From: Lates calcarifer
Taxonomy: Eukaryota; Chordata; Actinopteri; Centropomidae
Direction: 5' to 3'
Length of the DNA: 64,000 bases
NCBI RefSeq assembly: GCF_001640805.2
Contig: NC_066838.1
Span: forward strand, 15,118,763 to 15,182,762
The translations under genes and the position numbers were made by a program. The first letter of the stretch is position 1, and each line of letters opens with the position of its first letter. Below are positions 32,201 through 42,400 of this stretch, in pieces. The notes beneath the pieces are model-generated. The model was given only the letters and a program-made list of their open reading frames with translations, did no database searches and was not told where the DNA came from.

Positions 32201-32890
32201 GGAAATACACTTATTGGTTTTCTTGCAAAAAAATTGGTGTGAAGATCGATACCACTCTTATGTTTGTCCATTAAATATGCAGCCAGGAGACAGTTAGCTT
32301 AGCATAAAGGCAGGCAGATTTTTTTGATATTTGAACAGAGCTAGGCTAGCTGTTTTCCCCCTACCTTCAGTCTTTGTGCTAAGCTAAGCTACCTGTAGTT
32401 TCATACACACAGATATGAGGGTGTCAGTCTTCTCATCTAACTCGTTTCCCATTTTATCAACCAATTTCTTTAAAGTTTGATATATACACACACACACACC
32501 CACACAAACGTGTGATATTATGTTTCTAGGTTTGACCTTCTGAAAAGGACCAGACTCAACTGGCGTTCTGATGGCCTCAACTCTCTGACCTACGAGCTCC
32601 TTTCCAAAGAACTGGAGCCGCTCTACACCAACCTTACTGTCAACATCGGAGAAGACCCCCATCTGCCCCAGGGGAAAGTACCCATCCCTGTGAAAACGAC
32701 AACCCCTGTCCACCAACGTAGCACCAGCAAGACCGAGGGCACTGCCAAACAGGAGAAGGAGCGACAACAGAGCAAAGCGTCTGTTGTGGCAAATATGATT
32801 GTGGCCAAGCCGGTTGGTGAAAAGACAGAAGCTGCGCAGTCAAAAACAGCAAATCAAACAACACAGGAGAAGAACGGTGTGATGAAATAG
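28730..32890 (+). CDS. b4galt3: Beta-1,4-galactosyltransferase 3 (with apparent frameshift)
   Basis: Coding exons: 29003-29285 (5' UTR from about 28730), 29436-29672, 30263-30453, 30560-30682, 31544-31648 and 32530-32890. Start ATG is 29003-29005; stop TAG 32888-32890; about 432 aa once the frameshift is discounted (human B4GALT3 393). It is a type II Golgi enzyme that transfers Gal from UDP-Gal to GlcNAc in beta-1,4 linkage. Transmembrane anchor at about residues 12-30 ([20 protein letters not shown]). The catalytic domain has [14 protein letters not shown], the metal-binding HDVD (D205-V-D207) and the WGWGGEDDD motif (266-274). The N-terminus ([32 protein letters not shown]) and LLVGPVSV point to B4GALT3 rather than B4GALT1 or 2. 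Odd points: an extra G at 29513-29515 breaks the frame, and the C-terminal tail is longer than usual and rich in Lys, Thr and Gln. Confidence 0.9.
29436..29672 (+). CDS. b4galt3: b4galt3 second coding exon, contains frameshift
   Basis: Acceptor CTCCAG ends at 29435 and donor GTCAGG starts at 29673. The first part reads [20 protein letters not shown] in frame from the preceding exon. After LPG (29513-29515, GGG) the family sequence ([10 protein letters not shown], then [10 protein letters not shown]) continues only in the +1 frame. The original frame meets TGA at 29540-29542. The continuation to YIVQQ joins the next exon correctly. Confidence 0.85.
30263..30453 (+). CDS. b4galt3: b4galt3 third coding exon, catalytic DVD
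   Basis: A 191-bp exon, the size conserved across B4GALT genes. Encodes [20 protein letters not shown] and [16 protein letters not shown]. Confidence 0.95.
30560..30682 (+). CDS. b4galt3: b4galt3 fourth coding exon
   Basis: A 123-bp exon, the usual size, encoding [18 protein letters not shown] and [13 protein letters not shown]. Confidence 0.95.
31544..31648 (+). CDS. b4galt3: b4galt3 fifth coding exon
   Basis: A 105-bp exon encoding [20 protein letters not shown] and [22 protein letters not shown] includes the conserved His that contributes to metal binding in this family. Confidence 0.93.
32165..32420. repeat. TTAGC-rich interspersed repeat, copy B, in b4galt3 intron
   Basis: Contains AAATACACTTATTGG, AGATCGATACCACTCTTATG, GACAGTTAGCTTAGCATAAA, AGCTAGGCTAGCTGTTTTCC and GTGCTAAGCTAAGCTACC. 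It shares blocks with 23195-23510 in opposite orientation. Recognised from memory as a common fish interspersed repeat; no coding capacity. Confidence 0.65.
32530..32890 (+). CDS. b4galt3: b4galt3 last coding exon
   Basis: Encodes [20 protein letters not shown] and the end of the catalytic domain ([20 protein letters not shown]). A tail of about 70 residues rich in Lys, Thr, Gln and Ala ([20 protein letters not shown]) ends in VMK-stop. The tail has no recognised domain. Confidence 0.9.
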
Positions 32891-35800
32891 AATGCAGTGT
32901 GTAGTAAAATGGCCGCATCACATCTGTAGCATAAAGTGGCTTCCCCCTTCATTTTGATCTGGAAGACCAAATGGAGGAAAGCAGTATAGTTCTGTTCTGT
33001 TGTGGGACTTCAAGTACACCAGCTTTTTAATGCTCAGCACAGGTCAGGGGTGGTTATGCAATGGATCAAATGAAGGAGCCACTTTTGTCTACAGGGGTGC
33101 ATTCAGGAACACGACTGAGTCACCTCTTGGTTTATTATCGGTTGAATGCGACTCTGGCTGCGGGTCACACTCATGACTGGGAGAAGAGAGGTGAACAACT
33201 CAGATAAATCCACGCAGAGGTCCAAAACAGACTAGATGAAAATGAGACAGCAAATATATAAATCTCTGCTCTTTTCTGGACATGGCAAGTTGTACGCAAC
33301 CCATCTGCTGCCAGCAGACCTGCAGCTTCATCAAGTCTGCTCCCCCACCCCCACAAAAAAAAAAACTGCTGCTGTCAGTCCACCCCACTCCACAGTGGGT
33401 TTGTGTTTCTGTGCCTTCTATCTTTTATGCGCATTTTATAGACTGGTATAGTTGCTTTTAGACGCTGACCTGAGGTTGGTTTTACCTCTCCTGCCTCACA
33501 GTTAAAAAAAGGTTAGAAAACAGGGAGGATGATGCTGATCCTAGATCAGGACAAACGATCTGTTCCAGGACTGCCGTTTTATATTTGTGTGCATCGATCA
33601 AGCGCTGACCAACTCCATAGTTATCTGACAATTCTAGAGTTTATATTTATATAGAGACTTCTTTATTTGTTTACTGGTTTGTTTTACTTGTCTTTCCTTA
33701 CTGTCTGGTGCCTCTCTCTCTCTCTCTTACATTTAGTCTCTAGACAATCAAAAGATAACTCTGTATCCAACCACATAACAAAGTGAGGAAATATTATCAT
33801 GACTATCTTAACGCCTGTCAGATACACATAGACTTGGCATGATAGTTGTTGTCCTAGTTTGACTATACTCTTGATACATGGATAGACCTGTGCTTCTGAT
33901 ATTATCTGTGGTTTTATATTTTTTCTTTTAGGTAAGTCAGGTATTGGGGGGGGTTGACTCAAGGACAATATTGTAGGCGTGTGACTACACATTTACCAGT
34001 TTAGGTTTGTGTTTTAATAAAAGATTTCATAGTTATGATAAAGCACTGTGTACAGGTCTAGGTGAGCTTCTTACTAGAAGTCCTGACGTCTTCACAAAGG
34101 GTCTTTCAGTATATCGTGAGAGACCCCTGTGCGTCTAAAAGCTATAAAATGAGTGTCTGCCTCTCCTTGTCTTTCTTCGTTCACTAGAACAGAGCATTTG
34201 TGTTATGCAGGAAAGGAGACAAGAACAAAGAAAATTCGTGTAGTAGACAGAAAATTAAATAGTTCTAATATGAGGAGGATGCCAAATCAGAACATGCATA
34301 TAGGCGATGTGTTGACAGGTCAATTATACTTCTGTAATTTCAAAGCCACTCCATCTTTCTGACATTAAGTTTTTTCTTTCTTTTTTTCATATCAGCCATT
34401 TGGAATGTATTATTTTGAGTGTCCATTTTAGTTCACCTTTTGTGAAGGGTGAGTTTATCAAGTGAGGTAATTAGTTTGTGGACAGGGACTTGAATCTGAT
34501 CACTGGTAGGGGTTGTTTTTCACTGGTAGACCGTAGGTTATGCTGCTATTTGACTAGGGGAACTGTACAACTAAATAGCTTGAAAAATGACATATTGTGA
34601 CACAGATTTGCTTGTGTGGAATTGTTTTATCATACTAACAGGTAATGTATTATGAATGCTAATTTGAATGTATTTAATTTATTGATTTATTTATTGCATC
34701 ACTGATAGAGCTAAACGCACAGACTTCTAAAGTGATTTTGCAGTGCGGATGTGTTTTAGGGTTTGAAACACCCTTCTCCATTGTAGAGCAGATTATATAC
34801 CTTATCTCCACGTTTGTTATTTTTACATTGTGCCTCATTTAACATGTCTGGGTGACTGAGGGATTGAAGGCATACTGCTGAGTTTTATGTGAGCGCCCTC
34901 AAGTGGTGCAGTCTGGCGTAGCGCCAGCTGAGGGAAACCAAGGACTGAATGAAACTGCAGTGTTGTGACATGAATGTTAATCATTAAGGTTAGCCATTCA
35001 CAGGTTTCAGCCAATCAGATCCTTGCATTGCTCTGTGTGGAGAGCTTTCTTGTTTGCGTTGTATCACATGACTGATCCTGCCATCTTAAAGGTGTAGGGA
35101 GGCCTCTCAGAACTTTCCTGGTTAATAGAATCACAAACTACCTGGTGTGTGTTTTATGAATGGACGTAATTTTATAGATGGAATCTATGTTTATTTATGG
35201 AGAAATATTACCTTTACCATTCTAAACAAAGGGTGCTGTGCAACACATTGTCTTGACAGCGCACATAGAGAGGCAATAACACCTAATTTCCTAGCTTTAT
35301 ACAGCATAACTGTTTAGCTGCATATCAATAGATAATATGTCCTCCATTTATCATATCGCCTGGGACAATGACTATCTGACATGAAGCAGTGATACACTGA
35401 AAGCTTTTAAGGACGTTATGTAATCTCAGCAGATTAATCAGCAAACTGTGTGCTTACCTGGAGATTGTTACTATATTTAATAAATAGGTTAGTTTTTTAT
35501 AAAGGATGTGTCGCATAAGTGTTAGAAATATATACTGTGTAGTTTAATGAAGTCAGTAAACAGGACTGAGACTTCAACATTTTATGTTTTCAAAAGTTCA
35601 TTTCGTCATGAGTTAATTCTGTCATTTAACACACACGTTTGAGAAGTGTAAATGCGACTGACGAGAACCACCTGACTGTAGAGATGGGAGGTGTGTGCAT
35701 TCCTGGCAAATGAGATATATCATATATCACCTATGAGGAGGTACCATAATATCTGCATCACCCGTTGATGCCTGTCATCATCTCAGATTGCTGTATTTAC

Positions 35801-37514
35801 TGACCTTGTCTCAAAGATGAAAGATTGTGTGCATATACCTACGTGTGTGTGTATCATGTGTGCGCTCATGTGTTCGCTTGTGCAGAGGGCATGGTCAGCG
35901 AAAAAGGCAACAGAAGCAGTGAGCTATGATGGATGATTTTGTGACAGATGGAAAATATGTATACCAATAAAAACTCATAATCAAAAAAGTGTCACTTTCC
36001 ACATTTTCCATCAATTAACAAGCGCATTTAATGTAAATATGGAGCCACACACACTTAAATACACTCTATATATACACATAAATGCTTAAGCACTTAACCC
36101 TCCCACAGCACTTGAGGCCTCTTAATGAATCCAAGCTTTAGCATCCTGATTAATACTGCTACAGCTTAAACATCGCAGAGATCAGATGCTCATGCTTGCT
36201 GCTAGATAAGCAGTCATATATCATCATCAACACATGCTGTAGAGCTATCTAAAACAGCACTAACCCGTTACATCACCCTGTGTATCACAGACCTCAGTGT
36301 TCTATGTGGGCATAAAGAGCAGGATTAAAAAGTTGGATATGAGATCATACCTATAAATAGACAGTAACCCTCAGCTCTGTATGTTCGATCTGTTTCATAA
36401 TCTGAAATGCTGTATGACTCACCGAGAGAGGGCAAAACACAAACTCGTGAAATGGGTCAACAAAAAGAGCACCTTACTCTCATTCCCAATGTAACGCCAA
36501 CACAGACTACAGCCTTAAAAAGGACCACTGAGTTGAATTAACACCCTTGATATTTTCAACACACAAGCTTCACTAATGCAGTATAGTGTTAATAATGTAG
36601 GGCTATTGTATTTGATAATACTAAAAGGTTTTTGTGTTACTTTGTCCCTTCCTGCATTATATGTTTTAGTTACAAAATTCACGGCTTAAAACTGAACTGA
36701 CCAAATTGACAAAAGCTGGCTAGCATTAGCTAACATTAGCCATATATCAATTTCTGGTCATACCAGACCAAGTAAGTCTGTAGCAGCAAAATCACTCAGT
36801 GTGTTGAACTGGACAAGGCTCTGCTTTATTGTTCATGAGCTCAACTTTTAATTTACAACAGCTAGATTGTGTTATTTCTTATTTTAAAAATGACACAAGC
36901 TCACTTTAACAGAGTCTGTTTTCTAGCTTCATTATAATTTTGTACTTTTGGCACTTGGTGCTACCACATGTTTAAAGAAGTTTAACGAGACCATATTAGC
37001 GGTGAGACAGACTGTCTGCACTAAACACCCATATCGGTGAGATGGGTATCCAGTATCTAACGCTGTTGGACTTAATGATATGAGACATCATAGCGTAATA
37101 TTTGCTTTTAAAGTCATTATGGATGGATGTCTTCCTGTGGGATGTTGTGTGATGCTGTCACTCTCTGATGGCAGCAGTGACAATCTAGTTTGCTCTTTCC
37201 CTCCAGTAGACTGACACACTGGCCTGCTGAAGTGACCGTGGCAGGCAGACGCAGAAGGCTGAGACAGCCTTTAGTCACCTCCTGTTACTGTATGGCCTAG
37301 GAGACACTGCTGACCTCTCATACCCTCAGCAATACTTAAGCCCTCTTAGCACACACACACACATACACACACACGTCACACAAACACAGACTATATCTAT
37401 ATAATTCTTTTTTCAGGTCTTTAATGTAGCATATGATTCACATGATTGTCACACTCATCAAACCAGTCAGTGACCCCCCTGTGCACTACAGATGGAGGGC
37501 AAACCTCTCCTATA
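32891..37514 (+). other. b4galt3: Probable b4galt3 3' UTR, then intergenic DNA
   Basis: Candidate poly(A) signals are AATAAA at 34016-34021 and 35966-35971. AU-rich ATTTA/TTATTTAT sequence lies near 34670-34697. No coding exon is recognised. A CA repeat lies at about 37350-37375. Confidence 0.5.
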
Positions 37515-38140
37515 GATGGAAATGTTACAGGTGATCACTCAGAACAAATTGCTTCCCTCTGTTGAAACAAGTGGACCCAAACCACGCCAGCAAAATGCCC
37601 CCCCACCCCACAGCATAATAGATCCACCAGATTCCCTCACTGTAAGGGGCCAAGCATTCAGACCTATACCATTCTCTTGGTGTAAGCCACAAATACACTT
37701 CCCCACTTGTCGAGATAATGATGAGAAATGACTCATCTTAACATTATCACTTTTTCCCCACATCTCTGCCGTCCAGTGCCTGTAGTTTTTGCACTACTGA
37801 GCTCTCAATTGTGCATTCGTCCTTGAAATGAGGGGTTTATGCACTGCAAACCGACTATAACATCCATAATTGTTGACGGACTGTTCTTGCTGACACAGTC
37901 TGATCATGTCCTGCACTGACATTAACAGTCACCTGAGGAAGAGTTGCTCTTCTGTTTTTTCTTACATTTTGCACTAATGTATGTCATCAAATGTGCACTG
38001 TCAACCACAATTTCCATCCCAGTTTACTAATGTCCCATAGATCTAAATGCAGACATCTCTTTGGTCACTGTCCCTTTTGTGACTGAAGCTCCTGTCATCT
38101 GTGCCCTAACAATGAACTCTCTTTCAGAGTCACTTGTGAT
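37515..38140 (-). pseudogene. Tc1/mariner-type transposase relic
   Basis: Read on the minus strand, the segment near 38080-38120 encodes a run like RAQMTGASVTK, similar to the helix-turn-helix start of Tc1 transposases. The segment near 37880 gives SARTVRQQL (second HTH). The segment at 37539-37763 ends SGGSIMLWGGGAFCWRGLGP, matching the GGSIMLWG motif near the catalytic Asp. Frames are broken by stops and shifts between these pieces, so it is dead. Terminal inverted repeats were not located. The insertion lies between b4galt3 and the atp6ap1l-like gene. Confidence 0.75.
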
Positions 38141-39060
38141 CTTTTCCTTTCCTTTAATTTGTCACCCATCTATACCTGTTAAGTCTTCAGTGGAAAAGTA
38201 TAACTTAATGACTCCAGAAGATGACTATTTTTCAAAAGGTATGAGAGGAGGGAATTTCTTGTCTGATTTATGACAGAAAAACAACAGAAATGTTTTTGCA
38301 GCAGCTCCTTCAGTGTGAATCATTGCCACGCATCAATGTGAAAATCACCCATGATAGTAGGTCACAACATTTGGTTATATAACCACTCTTAATGTTGCGC
38401 GCTGAAAATCATCACATCATTGGATATGCAGAATAAAAGACATGAGAGGATGTATCAAGATCCCGGGGCGTCTCACGCATGGGGGCTAAATAATGAGGAG
38501 GAAACGGGATCAGCCGTCGGGGTCGTCGGGGTTGGACCCTCGTTCCCCGTCTCATCCCATGGCTGCTCAGCTGCTCCTGTCATCCATATTTGCAGCCTCA
38601 GTGGACAATTTCCTCAGCTGCGGGGCCTCTCAGTGCTCACAACAACACATAGATCAAATGAATTAATTCTGCTATTGTGGCAGCGCGCTGGAGATCTAGG
38701 TCATGCAGTCATGGCTCTGCTTTTTTTTCTTCTGTGGCCACCTAAAGTCATGTCAACATCCTCCTATCCTCTCTATACAATCTGACCTTGACATTCCCAG
38801 GTGATTTTTCCTCAGAGGTGTGTGTGCGTGCGTCTGCGAGCCTGCTCCTGTGACGGCGTGCGCGCAGGCGTGTGTGCCGACATGTGTGTGCATACGCGCG
38901 CGTGTCTACATGTGTATCAGTGTGTTATTTGTAGGCAGCATAGGTATGATGAGATGTGTTATGAAAAAGAACGAGCCGCTGCCTATACTTAGGGCTTGCC
39001 TGCGGCTATGTGTGCATGAAAGACAGGAGGAGAAGATAGAGAGCGCACAGGAGTGGATGT
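38141..39060. other. Intergenic DNA upstream of the atp6ap1l-like promoter
   Basis: No gene recognised. GT- and CpG-containing sequence begins at about 38816 (GTGTGTGCGTGCGTC), leading into the promoter region. Confidence 0.45.
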
Positions 39061-39326
39061 GGGAGGGTGAGCGGAGTGAGAGAGAGGCAGAGGGAGGATG
39101 ACAGAGAAGGGAGTGTGGGGTGGGAGAGGAGAGGGGAGGGGAGTAGGGGAAGGTGCAGCGGGAGGGGGGGGGCGGGGGGGGTCACTGTGACGCACGCCGA
39201 TCGGCTCTGCTCGCCGCCGATTGGCCGCGGCGACTGCCAGTCAGATGAGGCTGAGAGTCAGCCACTGCTGGGAGAGCAGATTATGAAGCGGAGCTCAACT
39301 AGCGGCAGTCTCCTCTCATTGTCTCA
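39061..39326 (+). promoter_or_regulatory. Promoter / 5' UTR of the atp6ap1l-like gene
   Basis: GC- and G-rich sequence contains a G-run block at 39161-39181 (two runs of seven or more G, GC-box-like GGGGCGGGG and possible G-quadruplex), a CRE-half-like TGACGCA at 39188-39194, and an inverted CCAAT box (GATTGG, 39219-39224) within CGCCGATTGGCCGCGG. It lies directly upstream of the first coding ATG. An upstream ATG at 39283 is in a different frame and overlaps the coding start. The transcription start is not known. Confidence 0.55.
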
Positions 39327-39460
39327 ATGGCTGCACACGCGTTCCTCCTCTGCTCCCTCGCCTTGCTGTCTGCTCTCAGCCGGCCCGGGCTCTCCTTCAC
39401 TGAGGAAGAGCTGCAGCCGGGACTCATCTATGAAGAAGTGCCTGAAATCCTGGACAGAAG
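39327..39460 (+). CDS. atp6ap1l: atp6ap1l-like exon 1 (signal peptide)
   Basis: Encodes MAAHAFLLCSLALLSALS and the start of the mature chain, FTEEELQPGLIYEEVPEILD. Donor GTAAAT at 39461. The hydrophobic leader fixes the start. The link to the next exon over 7.9 kb rests on phase and context. Confidence 0.75.
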
Positions 39461-42400
39461 GTAAATCCATCCACTGTCCGTAGGCTGTGAACAGAGGAGG
39501 GGGTGTATTGGGGGGTGTGGGGGGGTGGGGGGTATAGAGAGATGCATACAGGGATGCTGGGATGCTGATGCGTTCTCTCAGGGTCTTTCTTTCTCTCCTT
39601 CACCCCACACTCGCTCTCTCTCTCTTTCTCCCCTCTTTCCCATCTCACCTTGGGTGTATCACAGATTGTGAATGCAGGCATCGAGGCGGTGTGTGTGTGT
39701 CAGGGAGAAAGAGCTGAGCTGAGAGTCTTTGTTTGTCTCAGTCTTGGGGACTGCATCAGACGCTGCTCATCGATCATGGATGGGGCCGTTGTCTCTGTAC
39801 AGTAGTGTTGGTCTGGCGAGAGGGAGCTAAATAAGGCGGGGGTAGTGGGCCTGCAGGAGAGGTACAGAGAGAGGGGGGGAGAGAGAGAGAGAGAGGAAAG
39901 GAGAGAGGAGAGAAGAGGGGGAGCAGCACGGAGGGAAGGTAAACAAGGATGGGACAGGGAGGAGAGGAAAGGATGCATCAGGGATGGTCTGTTGGGGTCT
40001 GTTTACTGATGCAGTCATTGAGAGAGAGGGAGAGAGAGAGAGAGAGAGAGAGAGGAAGAGTGGAGAGGGGAATTCTAGCCGGCCATGTCTGCATAATGCA
40101 CATGCAGTCCTGCAGGTCAAATCTGGATAAAATATTCAGGACTCAAACCTGGGGGCACTCACAACAGTGTCACAGGGACGGGGGACTGAGCCGGCAGCCT
40201 GGGCCTTCGCTCAGCACTGTGTTCCTGCCTGCTTACAGAGACATCAAGGCAAAGACCTATAATATTGTGCCAAAGCCATGTAAGGCTCTTGAAACTATGC
40301 CATGCATGAGGGCTCACACAATCCTCTATAGCGCAAATGCTTCAAAGCCATAATGTGCTGCAGTTTCCTGCACGATGCTCTTTAGCCTTTGCTCAAACGA
40401 TTTGCCTTGTTGTTACTTTTTCAGCGCAGTAATGCACTTAAATCTTTAGAGAATGAGAGATTATTGCTGTCACGCTTTCATTTATTGCTCAAACAATCTT
40501 ATCTGTACACATGTTCGGAAGTCAGGGGCACACATAAATTGGATTTAGAATTCAATATACAAAGTCTCACGGGATTGCTCTCATTCCAGCTCAATCTAGT
40601 GTTTGTGAAACCCTGACAGATCCCTATCTTAACTTTTCACTGCAGTCGCTCCGACAGAGAACGGCTACATTAATTTCTCCTGGGGTTTTTTGAGCTTATT
40701 CCCATGGATCAAACTTTGTACGTAACTCTGCGACGTAACAGTTCCAGTCCCCAGTCACAGCTCTTTTCTCAGCTCTGACACACTCCAAGATGCTGTTATA
40801 TAAGAGGAGCCTTTCATGGCTTTCATTCCGTAGGCCTTGTATGGTGCATAACATTGGTTGGAAATGCAGAGGGAAAGGTACAGTGAGATAGAAGCATCTA
40901 CTGCTGATACACTTGGGGTTGCAGGAAGATAATGAGTAGAAAATGTTCGGTAAGCCTGATTTTCTGTGGTAAATGACATGTGAGGTACGATGACAAGCTC
41001 ATAACTTTACAACATTAAAAATACAGGTCAGAAAGAACCTACTCATCATCATCCAACTTTCTAGGAAATTATGTTAGAAGTACATGACTATTGCCTGTTT
41101 AAAACAAACTAATTGCAGTTCAAAACATCATGGACAATTTGACAAAGTTCGACATGTTTACACATTTTTATGTAACTGTAATAATCTCTATGGCAGCGAT
41201 ATTTGTAAAACAATCCAAGCGTAATACATGTCTGCAGAAAATGAATGTGATCCAAATATGGGCACAGATTAGGGGTCAAAAGACTAAGTTTGCAATTTTG
41301 GAAATGACCTCTTCACTCATCCAGACTGAGGCTCTCAACAGCACAACACAGGCTACGATAAAATACGAGAGGGAAACTACTGCAAGATGAGATTTTTGCA
41401 GCTGTAGTATAGTTGTTTGCAAATAAAAAAAATGGTGCTGTTGTAAGCTTTTTATTGCAGGACAAGAAAGCAGACACATAAAATGGATGTTGTACGAAGC
41501 CGGTCACAAACGTTGTAATGAGTAGTATGAACTTCAAAGGGGGAAAATGCAAAGATGGTGCATTTTCAAGGGCCAGAATTACTAGACAGTGAGACACAGT
41601 TTTTGATGGGTTATTTTAAAAGCGTGTCAGTGAAAAGATCAAATACCTGATGAAACTGACTGAAAACATGCACAGCAAGGTGCGACACTTAAGACATAAA
41701 AACGTATTACATTTTACATATATACAAGTCACATTTTAATTACAATAAAATCTTAATTTCATAAAATTACTATTGAAAAACAGTGTTAAATGAATCTGGC
41801 CTAGTAGATATCTTAAAAAAATTAATTATATATGACCCCATTTCTTGAGCCTGGTACAGCACACTCAAATGACATTATATCATTCACACTATCCAATGAA
41901 AAATGGTTAGTGACACATTTACCAAGACTAAATGGGGTCAGCACAGTAGCACAAGAATCATGCGTTCTACCATATTAAGGTAAACTAATTCTCAAGCATT
42001 GTTTTTGTTTTTTTTGTTTTTTTCTCAGCTTAGTGAAATGTTGATGTCTTGTGCAGTACTTTGTTTGCAGTTTTAATGGTTTATCTGTCATAGTGTAGTC
42101 AACATGTGCTTAAATTTATCTTAAAACTGTTGAACACCAACAAAGTGACCCAAATATAGATGCAGATTAGAGGTCAAAGTATTGAATTTCCAGTGGTTCA
42201 CTGATCCGCTTTCAAAGAAAGATTAAATGGATAAAAGACCAACAGCTAATTTTAGCATGTTTTATTTATATGTGTAAAAATGTGTATGGCTGTTTATTTT
42301 ACAGCTAGATTCAGAAACCAAAGAGAGTGAGAAAAGATCAAGTCACAAGTGAATAGTTATTAGCATAGATATGTGTGCAGCTCCCCATTTGAATGCAGTC

